Of a DNA stretch of 64,000 bases, positions 1 through 8,916 are shown in pieces. Source of the DNA: Haloterrigena turkmenica DSM 5511. GTDB lineage: Archaea > Halobacteriota > Halobacteria > Halobacteriales > Natrialbaceae. The stretch is from contig NC_013743.1 of assembly GCF_000025325.1 (NCBI RefSeq), positions 1,116,001 through 1,180,000 on the forward strand. The letters run 5' to 3'. The stretch's first letter is position 1. Every line of letters starts with the position of its first letter. The translations under genes were made by a program, and so were the position numbers. The notes below the pieces were generated by a model. It was not told the DNA's origin. It did not search any database and worked only from the letters and a program-made list of their open reading frames with translations.

Positions 1-1319
1 ACGACGGAGGTGGAGCCGAACCCGCCGGTGAGTTCGAACGCGACCGGAATGGCGGTCGGGGTCAGGATTCCCATCGTCGCCCACGATGACCCCATGGTAA
101 AGGACATGACTGCCGCAACTAAAAAGACGAGCGCGGGGAAGATGCCGGGAGAGAGGACGCTCTCGACCGAACTAGCGACGTAGTTCCCGGTCCCGAGCGC
201 GTTGGCGACGGTTCCGATCGTCCACGCTAAAACGAGGATCGTTACGGCAGTCAACATGAGCCCGAACCCCTCGAGGATCGCGTCGATACTTTCGTCGAGA
301 TCACAGAGATCATACGCGAGCCCGACCACCATCGCCGTCATCACCATCATGAACGACCCCCACATGAGGGCACTCGTCCACGCGCCGTCGCCCGCGATAG
401 TGACCATCTCTTCGATAAAGGTCGTGATTTCGAGCGCGAATAGCGGCTCGAGCACGGGTTGTCCGTCGTACCCGGTCCAGAACGCGCCCCCGATGGTGAC
501 GGTGAGTAACATCAATATCGGGAGGAGGAAGGTTCGGAGCATCGGCCGGGTCGCGTTCGGTTCACTGAGGCTTTCGTTCATGTCTTGCAGGGGGTCAGCA
601 TCGGGGGCACTGACTGCGCCGGTCGTCTGCGCTCGATACTCGGCGTCGAGCATCTCACCGTAGTCCCGCTGCGTGATAACGATAATACCGACCATCACGA
701 TGGAGAGGATGGCATATGCGTTGTAGGGGATCGACTGAAGGTAGACGGTGAACACGTCCGGCGCCTGAGCGGCGCCCTCCGATTCGATGTTGCTGAACCC
801 TTCGTTGATCATCGACAGCTGGAACGCGACCCAGCTCGAAATACCGATTGTCGCGACGGGTGCAGTCGTCGAGTCGACGATGTACGATAGTTTCTCGCGA
901 GAGATCCGAAGTCGATCCGACGCTTCGCGCATCGTATTTCCGACGATCGCTGTGTTCGCGTAATCGTCGAAGAAAAGTCCCATCCCGAGTATCCACGTCA
1001 TCAAGCCTATCTTTCGCCGGGATTCGAGTCGCTCGACGGCCCAGTTCTGGACGGCGATAGCGCCGCCGAGTCGCCAGATGAGGGCGACACCCGAACCGAG
1101 GAGAAGCGTGAACACCAGTATCTGAGCGTGGAAGCCGTCGTCGGCGATGATCGCCTCTATCAGCCAATCGAAAGACTGGGCGATCCCGAAACTACCAGTA
1201 TAAATGATTCCGCCCGCCCAGATGCCGACGAATAGCGAGGGGATAACGCGTTTCGTTGCGATTGCTAACACGATCGCCAGCAATGGCGGTCCTATCGATA
1301 ATATCCCGAACTCGGACAT
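1..1319 (-). CDS. NhaC-family Na+/H+-coupled antiporter (3' end outside window)
   Basis: About 439 N-terminal codons are present and the C-terminus lies beyond base 1. The frame was read from the sequence and stays open to the edge. The protein is polytopic. A conserved intramembrane stretch FFDDYANTAIVGNTMR lies near residue 111, followed by SREKLSYIVDSTTAP, and a second conserved segment TMGSSWATMGILTPT lies near the window edge; these are hallmarks of the NhaC/ArsB-like antiporter fold. The ATG at 1319 gives the N-terminus MSEFGILSI, with a TATA-like ATAAAC stretch about 30 bases upstream. Some members of this family exchange organic ions rather than Na+/H+. Because it lies beside arginase, an aminotransferase and glutamate dehydrogenase, an amino-acid or ornithine transport role is plausible but inferred only from context. 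Confidence 0.85.
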   Translation of the reverse strand, partial: MSEFGILSIGPPLLAIVLAIATKRVIPSLFVGIWAGGIIYTGSFGIAQSFDWLIEAIIADDGFHAQILVFTLLLGSGVALIWRLGGAIAVQNWAVERLESRRKIGLMTWILGMGLFFDDYANTAIVGNTMREASDRLRISREKLSYIVDSTTAPVATIGISSWVAFQLSMINEGFSNIESEGAAQAPDVFTVYLQSIPYNAYAILSIVMVGIIVITQRDYGEMLDAEYRAQTTGAVSAPDADPLQDMNESLSEPNATRPMLRTFLLPILMLLTVTIGGAFWTGYDGQPVLEPLFALEITTFIEEMVTIAGDGAWTSALMWGSFMMVMTAMVVGLAYDLCDLDESIDAILEGFGLMLTAVTILVLAWTIGTVANALGTGNYVASSVESVLSPGIFPALVFLVAAVMSFTMGSSWATMGILTPTAIPVAFELTGGFGSTSV

Positions 1320-1800
1320 GGATGGTATGTTACTCCAAACCGTGATAAACCCTTTGATAAGCAGACCGATGAGTACACGTGAGAGGCATCGAGACGTGGT
1401 TTGAAATATACAAACGAAATCGAGATCTGGTTACAATAGTGTGGTTGTAAATACCCGATTCGGCGACCGCTACGGGTTGGTGAGACTCGGTGCTCGTTTT
1501 CGAATATCGACTCGACCGCTCGTTTACCCCTTCCCATACGGATGGAGCAGTATTCGTTTCGTCTCTCGCTGTAGGCATCGTGGCGGCGTCTTTTCGTCAG
1601 AATCAGTCGACTGGGCTTCTGAATAGCACCGGGGTCCGTCTATGAAATATCCGAATTCAGTTTCCGTCGCGTTTCCCGACGTCCCACACGAAACGAGTTC
1701 GAGTCGCGCTCCGCTCGGCGACCGAATCGCCGAGAAGGGTCTGCACAGAAAAACTCGATCGCCGCAGCAGCGTTCCGTCCGCGGTCAAAATCGAGTTATT
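1320..1800. other. Intergenic region upstream of the NhaC-type gene
   Basis: About 480 bases between the transporter start and the aminotransferase stop. No convincing gene is seen; the short ORFs lack haloarchaeal composition. At 1645-1656 lies AAATATCCGAAT, which also occurs exactly at 3149-3160 over the aminotransferase promoter. A TATA-like element sits near 1350 for the transporter gene. Confidence 0.6.
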
Positions 1801-3120
1801 TTACGCGGACGGCACCGGATCGGCGACCTCGTCAACGACGTCGTCGATGATCTCAACACAGATGTCGATTTCGCGCTCTCGGACGTCGAGCGGCGGGAGA
1901 AGACGTAACGTCTTCGTTCCACAGCCGAGAGTCAGTAGTCCATGTCGGAGTGCCGTTTCCATCGCTTCGTCGCGGTGATCCGCAGTATCGAACTCGACGG
2001 CAATCATCAGTCCGAGTCCGCGAACGTCGGTCAGAATGGATGTTTGCTCGGCTACTTCGCGAAGTCGTTCTCGGAAGTACGTTCCTAGTTCCGTCGCGTG
2101 ATCCAGTAGGTTCTCCTCTTCGATGACCGACAGTGTCAGGGCCCCTTGCATCGATGCGAGAATATCGCCGGCTCCCCACGTCGAGGAGAGCCGCGCTTCC
2201 TCGTCAGGGAATAGATCCGACCTGGAAATCGTCGCACCGACTCGGAGCGCCTTCGCGCTCGTGATAACGTCCGGTTCGATGTCGAAGTGATCGACGGCCC
2301 ACATCTCACCGGTGCGACCGACCCCCGACTGGATCTCGTCGACGACGATCGGAATATCGTGTGTCGAACAGATGTCGTCCAGCTCCGACATAAACGAGGC
2401 GGACGGCACGTTGTAGCCACCCTCTCCCTGAATGGGCTCGAGAATGAGAAATCCGACCTCTTCCGGAGGGATGTGACCCGAATCCCCGAGTTTCGCTCGG
2501 AGCCGGGCGAGTCCGTGCTGGGAGTACTCGATGTCATGGACACCGCTGATCTCGGGGAACTTCCGTCGATAGACCGATTTCGAGCGGTTCAGAGAGAGCG
2601 CGCCGAGCGTGCGCCCGTGGAACGCGTCGTCGAACGTGATGGCGTACTTCGGCGTCTCACAGTCGTCGTAGCAAATCTTCATCGCGTTCTCGACTGCTTC
2701 GGCGCCCGAATTCGACAGGAACACGGTATCCATGTCGTACTGACTGCTGATCTCGGTTAGTTTGTCCATGAGGTGTGCAGGGCCGGGTAACGAGGAGTCC
2801 TCGGGCGTTCCACCCGTACTGACGTAGAAATCCTGTCCGGCGATCTTCATCGGGTCGACGAGATCGAACTCCCGTAACTGCTCCGTGAGAGTCGGGTGAT
2901 TGTATCCGAGCGGTGCCGCGGCCACGTGACTCGTAAAGTCCATGAGGACGTTTCCGTCCGCATCGGTACAGAACGGCCCCGTGGCGTCTTCGGTTACGTC
3001 CCAGACGAAGTCGTAGACGTACGTACTGGGAGCCGCCGTGTTCTGGTGAAACTCGACCCATCGTTTGCTCTTCGAACCCGGAAATGAAGCTACTCGGGGG
3101 ACTGTATTCTCACGGTCCAT
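1801..3120 (-). CDS. Class III PLP aminotransferase, probable ornithine aminotransferase
   Basis: A 439-residue fold-type I, class III aminotransferase. Seen: the PLP-phosphate region SNSGAEAVENAMK (about 136-148), the FHGRT motif near 168, DEIQSGVGRTG (261-271) whose Asp contacts the pyridine nitrogen, and the Schiff-base Lys at about 290 in VITSAKAL. This group transfers omega-amino groups from ornithine, GABA or lysine to 2-oxoglutarate. Arginase directly upstream makes ornithine the likeliest substrate, which is an inference. The ATG at 3120 is preferred to a GTG at 3132 because a TATA-like TATTTTATG sits about 28 bases upstream, as in leaderless haloarchaeal transcripts. An 80-base gap from arginase suggests its own promoter. 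Confidence 0.88.
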   Translation of the reverse strand: MDRENTVPRVASFPGSKSKRWVEFHQNTAAPSTYVYDFVWDVTEDATGPFCTDADGNVLMDFTSHVAAAPLGYNHPTLTEQLREFDLVDPMKIAGQDFYVSTGGTPEDSSLPGPAHLMDKLTEISSQYDMDTVFLSNSGAEAVENAMKICYDDCETPKYAITFDDAFHGRTLGALSLNRSKSVYRRKFPEISGVHDIEYSQHGLARLRAKLGDSGHIPPEEVGFLILEPIQGEGGYNVPSASFMSELDDICSTHDIPIVVDEIQSGVGRTGEMWAVDHFDIEPDVITSAKALRVGATISRSDLFPDEEARLSSTWGAGDILASMQGALTLSVIEEENLLDHATELGTYFRERLREVAEQTSILTDVRGLGLMIAVEFDTADHRDEAMETALRHGLLTLGCGTKTLRLLPPLDVREREIDICVEIIDDVVDEVADPVPSA

Positions 3121-3143
3121 ATCACGTACCACCGACGCGTGCT

Positions 3144-3160
3144 ACATAAAATATCCGAAT
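3144..3160 (-). promoter_or_regulatory. Promoter with shared 12-mer, aminotransferase gene
   Basis: On the minus strand the sequence reads ATTCGGATATTTTATG. It contains a TATA-like element centred about 28 bases before the ATG at 3120. The 12-mer AAATATCCGAAT (plus-strand reading) overlaps it and recurs at 1645-1656, so a shared operator is possible. Confidence 0.5.
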
Positions 3161-3212
3161 CATTTATGAGACAACCGATCGGCTCGGGACGGGCAGTATA
3201 CGACCCGTGGTA

Positions 3213-4136
3213 TCAGATAATACGATTTCCGAACGCGCTCGCGATGAGATCCGTCGCCGCCTCGGCCGTCGTATTCTCGTCGTCGAGAAGCGGATTGACC
3301 TCCACGACGTCCATCGATCGCAACACGTCATCGTCGGCGTCGCGTTCGGCGAGTCGCTCGAGCGCGAGATGCGCCTCCCGCTCGGTCGCTCCCCCGGGGA
3401 CGGGCGTCCCGACGCCGGGAGCCGCGCGCGGGTCCAGCCAATCGAGATCCAGACTCACGTGAACGCCATCGGTGCCGCTGGCTGCAATGTCGATGGCCTC
3501 GTCGACGATCTCCGAGATGCCGCGATCGTCGATATCGACCATCGTATAGGCGGTGACGTCGGCTCGGCGCAACGCATCGCGCTCTTGCTCGTCGAGACTC
3601 CGCAGTCCGACGAGGACCGTGTTTTCTTCGGGGATCGACGGGGCGATCGACCAGTCCGCGTCGGCGAAATCTCGATGCCCGTGTGCGGCCGCGAGGGGCA
3701 TCCCGTGGAAGTTTCCGCTGGGAGAGGTCGTGGGCGTGTTGTAATCGCCGTGGGCGTCGAACCAGATGACGCCGGATTTCGCGTTCCGAGCGGTGCCGCG
3801 CAAGGTGCCGATCGCGATCGAGTGATCGCCGCCGAGAACGAGCGGCCTGGCGCCCTGTTGGAGCGTCTCCGCCACTCGATCGGCGATAGCCGCGGTCGTC
3901 GACTGAATGGCATCGACCGGTTCTGTTCCGGTCTCGGACACGGGCACGTCACCGACGTCGGTAACGGAAACGCCGGCCTCGGAGAGCGCGTCTTCGAGTC
4001 CGGCGTGTCTGATGGCGGCCGGGCCGAGGTCGGCCCCTCGACAGTTGCCACCGATATCGATCGGCGCACCGATGACTGCGACGTCCGACGAGACTGCTGA
4101 GTCGCGCAAATCGGATTCGAGTTGCATCGTCGTCAT
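3213..4136 (-). CDS. rocF: Arginase (ureohydrolase family)
   Basis: A 307-residue manganese ureohydrolase that would hydrolyse L-arginine to L-ornithine and urea. Metal-site motifs are all present: GGDHS (102-106), DAHGDYNTP from residue 127, and SLDLDWLDP (228-236). SGNFHGMP at about 140 is the arginase version of the substrate loop, which favours arginase over agmatinase. The ATG overlaps the upstream glutamate dehydrogenase stop by four bases (ATGA), so the two are very probably co-transcribed and translationally coupled. The ornithine formed would feed the aminotransferase gene immediately downstream. Confidence 0.9.
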   Translation of the reverse strand: MTTMQLESDLRDSAVSSDVAVIGAPIDIGGNCRGADLGPAAIRHAGLEDALSEAGVSVTDVGDVPVSETGTEPVDAIQSTTAAIADRVAETLQQGARPLVLGGDHSIAIGTLRGTARNAKSGVIWFDAHGDYNTPTTSPSGNFHGMPLAAAHGHRDFADADWSIAPSIPEENTVLVGLRSLDEQERDALRRADVTAYTMVDIDDRGISEIVDEAIDIAASGTDGVHVSLDLDWLDPRAAPGVGTPVPGGATEREAHLALERLAERDADDDVLRSMDVVEVNPLLDDENTTAEAATDLIASAFGNRII

Positions 4137-5419
4137 GGCCAGAGTCCTCTAGCAGTTAAAGATTCATTGATTCGTGACAGTGCGACGATGTAGGCGGCGG
4201 TCCGCCAGCGGACGTCTCGCTCCGCTACGGTCGCACGGACGGTGTTCCACGCGTCGACCATCTCGGAATCGAGTTCGGACTGGACCTCGTCGGGGGACCA
4301 CTGCCGCCGATTGATGTCCTGGAGCCACTCGAAGTAGCTGACGGTGACGCCGCCCGCGTTGGCGAGCACGTCGGGAATCACGGGAACGTTCCGCTTCTCG
4401 AAGATCTCGTCCGCGGCCGGCGTCGTCGGTCCGTTAGCGCCTTCGACGACGATCTCGGCGCGGACGTCGTCGGCGTTGTCAGCCGTCAAGACGTCACCGA
4501 CGGCAGCGGGGATCAGAAGGTCGACGTCGAGCGTGAGCAGTTCTTCGTTGGAAATGCGCTGCGGTGCGTCGTACTCGGAGACGCCCCGCGGGTTCTCGTC
4601 GTGTGACGGGACATCGGACGTATCCAACCCGGTCGGGTCGTAGATACCGCCAGTAACGTCGCTGACGGCGACGACGTTCGCACCCCATTCGTCGAGACGG
4701 CGCGCCGCGTTCGCCCCGACTGATCCGTATCCCTGGATCGCAACGGTGGTCTCTTCGACCGGAAGATCGTAGTAATCGAGCGTCTCTCGAGCGACGACGG
4801 CGACGCTGCGTCCCGGTGCCGCTTCCCGACCGTGGCTCCCGCCGATAACGGTCGGTTTGCCGGTAACGACCCCGGGAATCGTCTCTCCCTGCTGCATCGA
4901 ATAGGCGTCCATGAACCACGCCATCGTCTGGTCGTCAGTTCCCAGGTCGGGCGCGGGAATGTCTTTCGTCGGTCCGACGAAATCCCGAAGCTCTTCGGCG
5001 AATCGACGTGTCAACCGCTCTCTTTCGTCCTCGCTGAGCGTCTGCGGATCGACGACGACGCCGCCTTTCGCCCCGCCGAACGGGAGGTCCATCACTGCAC
5101 ACTTCCACGTCATCAGCATCGCGAGTGCAGTCGACTCCTCGGTCGAAACGTCCGGATGGTAGCGAAGACCGCCCTTGAAGGGACCGCGGATTTCGAAGTG
5201 TTGTACGCGACAGCCCGTGAACACCTCTACCTCACCGCTGTCTCGACGGACGGGTATTGACACCTCGACGGTCTTCGACGGGTGTCTGAGCTGTTCGACC
5301 GTGTCCGGCGAGAGGTCGAGAGCGGAGACGGCCCGTTCGAGGTGCTGGTGAACCGTCTCGAGCATCGATATCTCTTCGGTCGCCGGTTCGGTATCTACCG
5401 TCGGAGTTACGTGACTCAT
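4133..5419 (-). CDS. gdhA: Glutamate dehydrogenase
   Basis: A 428-residue Glu/Leu/Phe/Val-type dehydrogenase interconverting glutamate with 2-oxoglutarate and ammonia. The substrate-binding region GGLRYHPD and lysines 106 and 118 ([14 protein letters not shown]) are intact. Next come [10 protein letters not shown] with the catalytic Asp near 159 and a Rossmann motif [14 protein letters not shown]. The ATG at 5419 is chosen over a GTG at 5431 because it starts MSHVTPT without extra residues. It is first in a two-gene unit with arginase (ATGA overlap). The nearest strong AT-rich promoter-like element is 5561-5570, implying a leader of about 120 bases. Co-factor preference cannot be told from the sequence. 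Haloarchaea usually carry several gdh paralogues, and the catabolic role is inferred from the arginase linkage. Confidence 0.92.
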   Translation of the reverse strand: MSHVTPTVDTEPATEEISMLETVHQHLERAVSALDLSPDTVEQLRHPSKTVEVSIPVRRDSGEVEVFTGCRVQHFEIRGPFKGGLRYHPDVSTEESTALAMLMTWKCAVMDLPFGGAKGGVVVDPQTLSEDERERLTRRFAEELRDFVGPTKDIPAPDLGTDDQTMAWFMDAYSMQQGETIPGVVTGKPTVIGGSHGREAAPGRSVAVVARETLDYYDLPVEETTVAIQGYGSVGANAARRLDEWGANVVAVSDVTGGIYDPTGLDTSDVPSHDENPRGVSEYDAPQRISNEELLTLDVDLLIPAAVGDVLTADNADDVRAEIVVEGANGPTTPAADEIFEKRNVPVIPDVLANAGGVTVSYFEWLQDINRRQWSPDEVQSELDSEMVDAWNTVRATVAERDVRWRTAAYIVALSRINESLTARGLWP

Positions 5420-5959
5420 GGATTCAATCACTCGGCTGCCGCATCGCTGTCTGCCACGGACAGTTCCGGCATCGCTGGTTCGCTTGCAACTCTACACCGC
5501 AGACTGGACAATGGGACTGGTGTCTCATCTGATCGCGTTTCTCAGCAGTACATGATCATTAATAAATATTGGTGTGCAGTACCGAGGTCGTAGTCCTTTG
5601 CATATATCAAAGGTCGCTCTCGCGAGGGATCGAGTCTGGTTAGTCGTTCGCCGCGCCTATCGGCGAACTTCCGTATTATTCACGGTTGATACCGTCGTAT
5701 ACGCTTCGGATCGTTCCCATATATCAAAACGTCGCACCGGACAGGAGGCTGCCGTCAGCGACGCTGAGACGACACGGACACGAGGGAGTTCCCATCCGAC
5801 GCACGGAAGAATTACAGCTGTATGTTCGTAATCGAAGCCGTATCACGGATCGAGCTGCCGGTTGTTTACCGAGTATCGGTGGCGTTGTTTAGCGTGGTCG
5901 AGTAATCGCGACCGAACAGTCGCGCGTCTATTTGGAATTATCAAATGAGAAGACGAGAT
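5420..5959. promoter_or_regulatory. Control region between gdh and the IclR gene
   Basis: About 540 bases without a credible gene. An AT-rich element AATAAATATT at 5561-5570 is the best TATA candidate for gdh. The 11-mer CATATATCAAA occurs twice in direct orientation, at 5601-5611 and 5718-5728, and a shorter relative (TATCAAATG) lies near 5938. These could bind the neighbouring IclR-type protein. Confidence 0.45.
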
Positions 5960-6760
5960 TCATACGGCTCGATCGAACGTCATCGTCTCCAGATTCACTT
6001 CGATGAGGTTCGCCGTTTCCATGACGAGCTCGGGGGTTTCGGACTCGAACCGGTCGCCTTTCAGCCTGCTCGTCGGTGCAGTGAGGCTGACGGCACCGAC
6101 GACCGACTCGTCGCTATCGATGATGGGAGCGCCGACCGCCCGGAGTCCGCGAATCTCTTCCTCATCGTTTACCGCGTACCCGCACTTCTTTACCTCCTCG
6201 AGTTCGTCCCACAGCTGCTTGCGGTCGACGATAGTGTTCTTCGTTTGGCGTTCGAGCCCTTGTCTGTCGATTATGTTTTCGATCCGCTCCTCGGGCAAAT
6301 GGGCGAGCATCGCCTTCCCGGACGCGCTATCGTGGAGGTACTGAGGCGTCTCCCGCATTTTATGGTGGTAATCGGTGCCGACTGCCTGTTGGCCTCGGCG
6401 TTCGTATATCGCCACCTCTCTCCCGTCGTCTTCGATAACGAGATGGACGTATTCGCCCGACGCTTCCGCGAGTTTGTCTACTTCCCGTTGTCCGGCAGTG
6501 TAGATATCGGTCGTATTCCGGACGTATTCTCCCATTGTAATAAACCGATACCCGAGTTGATAGACGTTATCGTTCCGCACGAGGAGGCGGCAATCAACGA
6601 GCGTACTCAGATACGTATGAATAGTGCCTCGCGAGAGATCGACGTGGCTCTCGATCTCTTGTAGCGATGCACCGTCCAGTTCTTGAACCACCTCGATAAT
6701 CTCGCAGCCCCGCTGTAGAGACTTGATACGGCGCGGTTCCGCGTTCGACGAGTCGGTCAT
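5960..6760 (-). CDS. IclR-family transcriptional regulator
   Basis: A 266-residue regulator with an N-terminal winged helix-turn-helix (about residues 12-70, including QEIESHVDLSRGTIHTYL) and a C-terminal IclR effector domain (SGKAMLAHLPEE, LRAVGAPIIDSDESVVGAVSLTAP). IclR proteins bind small metabolites and repress or activate adjacent catabolic genes. The gene lies in the same orientation upstream of gdh-arginase, making it the likely regulator of the arginine/glutamate locus; this is contextual inference. Start ATG at 6760 has a TTTAAAC element centred about 24 bases upstream, fitting a leaderless transcript. Confidence 0.92.
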   Translation of the reverse strand: MTDSSNAEPRRIKSLQRGCEIIEVVQELDGASLQEIESHVDLSRGTIHTYLSTLVDCRLLVRNDNVYQLGYRFITMGEYVRNTTDIYTAGQREVDKLAEASGEYVHLVIEDDGREVAIYERRGQQAVGTDYHHKMRETPQYLHDSASGKAMLAHLPEERIENIIDRQGLERQTKNTIVDRKQLWDELEEVKKCGYAVNDEEEIRGLRAVGAPIIDSDESVVGAVSLTAPTSRLKGDRFESETPELVMETANLIEVNLETMTFDRAV

Positions 6761-7287
6761 ATCCTCTCCTATGCACCCGTGTTTAAAGTGATTTGTATTT
6801 TCCCTGGCTATAAACGGAGTCGGTTATGTAATTGGACCAAAATTACGGCGTTCATCGGGAAATAATCGTGATATCCTAAAGTCGGCGCCCGAGTAGAAAC
6901 GCGACCATCATCCACCGTCGAGACGGATCCCGGTGTTCCCGGCTTCGGGAAGCGGATAACGGCCCGATTAGCGAACGCGTCTCGCATCTCGAATACGGCC
7001 TCCTCGGTGGAGATCTCACGACGGCGAGCGGTTCGCCGGGCGGGTGTCCCCGTCGTCCTCGGATCGTAGTGAGTAACGCGGGAGGGTACGGAGTTCGGGT
7101 TTGTACTGATCCACGGCGAATATCGACCGATTCGAGGAACGTCAACGCTGCCGTCCTCGTCGATGGCTCGAGTTATCTCGCATCGGCGAGGAAAACACTG
7201 ACCTCGGGACGAGAAAGAGGGCTAGTTAACATTATCTATCTCATATAGAACCCCATATATACTAGAATTCAAACTGTTTTTGGCTCT
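6761..7287. other. Intergenic region without recognisable gene
   Basis: Contains the IclR promoter (TATA-like bases at 6781-6787). The only sizeable frame, a minus-strand stretch of 89 codons from 7145, is basic, Arg/Ser-rich and unlike haloarchaeal proteins. From about 7220 the composition becomes clearly AT-rich. Confidence 0.5.
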
Positions 7288-7398
7288 ATGTGGCCAGCGA
7301 TTACAGGATGGTTCCTAAAATGCCCTACTATGTACTTATACCGCGTTCTGCGCACTTTCTGGATTACGATATTCGTGCTACTCTGGATCGTATTTTGA
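7288..7398 (+). CDS. Possible 36-residue hydrophobic membrane peptide
   Basis: An ATG-to-TGA frame encodes 36 residues beginning MWPAITGWF and ending in a hydrophobic helix TFWITIFVLLWIVF. A TATA-like ATATATAC at 7254-7261 lies about 30 bases upstream, a leaderless-promoter distance. It sits in an AT-rich island (about 7220-7560) unlike flanking DNA. It has no recognised family; it could be a real small membrane protein, a toxin-like peptide, or chance, since AT-rich DNA yields hydrophobic frames. Confidence 0.25.
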   Translation: MWPAITGWFLKCPTMYLYRVLRTFWITIFVLLWIVF

Positions 7399-7623
7399 AT
7401 CGAGAATTAGGAGACAATAGTGAATAAATCCACCTTAGAAGCGCCCTGAATGCCGAAATCGATACCAGGTCCTCTTCTAGACAATGTAACTACACATATA
7501 TTATCTTAACAAGTATGATATATGGTAGATAGCTCTGTACCAATAGCAAAAATTGAATTTCGAGCTGTACAGTTTTGCTGCGATAGCGCTCGAGATGCAG
7601 TGCTCTAACAGCAGCCGCCGCGA

Positions 7624-7749
7624 TCAGTCGATCGTCTCCGTATCGACGGTCGAATCGGCGCCCTCGTCGGACTCGTCGACCGCCGCGTCGTCCTCGAGCG
7701 CGTTCCGATCCTGTGTCAACAAGTATCGAACGCACGGATTGGTTCCCAC
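7624..7749 (-). CDS. Possible small acidic protein with GTG start
   Basis: A 41-codon frame from a GTG at 7749 begins VGTNPCVRYLLTQDRN, continues ALEDDAAVDESDEGAD and ends TETID. The very acidic tail and codon choice look haloarchaeal, whereas the opposite-strand and other frames look like noise. The frame is open upstream to a stop about 12 codons before the GTG and no ATG is available. It may be a genuine small protein or the 3' end of a decayed gene. Function unknown. Confidence 0.35.
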   Translation of the reverse strand: MGTNPCVRYLLTQDRNALEDDAAVDESDEGADSTVDTETID

Positions 7750-7871
7750 GGCGTTACCACCCGCCGGTCGTACTCGGACGACCGTTCACCGGAACCGAAC
7801 CAGTTCGAAAATTCGAATGAGTATTCCGTCGAGTGTCAAAATCTTTGGTATCGTGTGGCAAACGTCGGCGT

Positions 7872-8855
7872 ATGAGCACCGATGCCCCGGCAACGACGCC
7901 TAACTACCGCGACCTCCCGGACGAGGAGTTCGAGGACCGCATCACCGACTTGTGGGAGCGGTACGCCGACTGCGATCTCTGCGCCTACGAGTGCTCCGTC
8001 GATCGGACCGCCGGTCAGGAGGGAACCTGCCGAGTCGACGACACCGCGTATGTCTCGACGCACTTCCCCCATTTCGGCGAGGAGGACTGCCTGAAGGGCC
8101 GCAACGGGAGCGGAACGATCTTCCTCGCGAACTGTAACATGAAGTGCGTCTTCTGCCAGAACTTCGAGACCAGCCACGAGGCCGAGGGCGATCCCGCGAC
8201 GCCCGAGGAAATCGCCGAGATGGCCCTCGAGCTCGAGTCCCGCGGCTGCCACAACATCAATTTCGTCTCGCCGACCCACCACTCGCCGCATCTGGTCGAA
8301 GCCGTCAAGATCGCGAAAGAGCGGGGGCTGGACCTACCGATCGTCTGGAACTGCGGCGGCTACGAGCGCGCGGAGATCCTCGAGCGACTCGAGGGGATCG
8401 TCGATATCTACATGCCCGACGTGAAGTGGTCGGACGACGCGGCCGCGGCGAAATACTCGAAGGCGCCGAACTACTGGACGAACGTCACCGAGTCGCTACG
8501 GGAGATGCACCGACAGGTCGGCGACCTGGAACTCGACGACACCGGCCTCGCGACGGACGGGCTGCTCGTGCGCCACCTCGTGATGCCCAACCACGTCGAA
8601 AACGCCGAGCGCGTACTGGAGTTCATCGCCGAGGAGGTCTCCACGGAGACGTTCGTTGATATCATGGCCCAGTACCACCCTCACTACAAGGCCGACGGGG
8701 AGGAATTCTACGAGGAGATCGGCCGGTCGATCACCGAAGACGAGTACGAGGCCGTGATCGACCACGCCCACGACGTCGGCCTCGAGCGACTCTACCTCGA
8801 CCGATCAATGCTCGAGACCCGCCCCGGACTCCTCGATCGCCTGACTCGGCGCTGA
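7872..8855 (+). CDS. Radical SAM protein, PflA/COG1313-like
   Basis: A 327-residue radical SAM enzyme. CNMKCVFC at about residue 88 is the CxxxCxxC motif that ligates the SAM-binding 4Fe-4S cluster. The N-terminus carries a second cysteine set (CDLCAYEC then GTC) typical of the COG1313 group related to pyruvate-formate-lyase activases. The substrate of this group is generally unknown, and no glycyl-radical enzyme is present in the window. The ATG at 7872 (MSTDAPATT) is preferred to a GTG at 7833, which would add a basic non-conserved leader. It stands alone; the next gene on the same strand starts 61 bases after its stop. Confidence 0.85.
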   Translation: MSTDAPATTPNYRDLPDEEFEDRITDLWERYADCDLCAYECSVDRTAGQEGTCRVDDTAYVSTHFPHFGEEDCLKGRNGSGTIFLANCNMKCVFCQNFETSHEAEGDPATPEEIAEMALELESRGCHNINFVSPTHHSPHLVEAVKIAKERGLDLPIVWNCGGYERAEILERLEGIVDIYMPDVKWSDDAAAAKYSKAPNYWTNVTESLREMHRQVGDLELDDTGLATDGLLVRHLVMPNHVENAERVLEFIAEEVSTETFVDIMAQYHPHYKADGEEFYEEIGRSITEDEYEAVIDHAHDVGLERLYLDRSMLETRPGLLDRLTRR

Positions 8856-8916
8856 CTGCTCGCGAGCGACGGCCGGCCCGGGCGAAACGTCGAATAACGC
8901 GCGATCGGGCCGACGA

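Noticed and set aside
5574-5892. Plus-strand frames in the gdh upstream region
   Set aside because: Short, basic and overlap each other in different frames; region fits a control region better.
6876-7145. Minus-strand 89-codon frame
   Set aside because: Arg/Ser/Pro-rich and lacks acidic character; no start signal or family.
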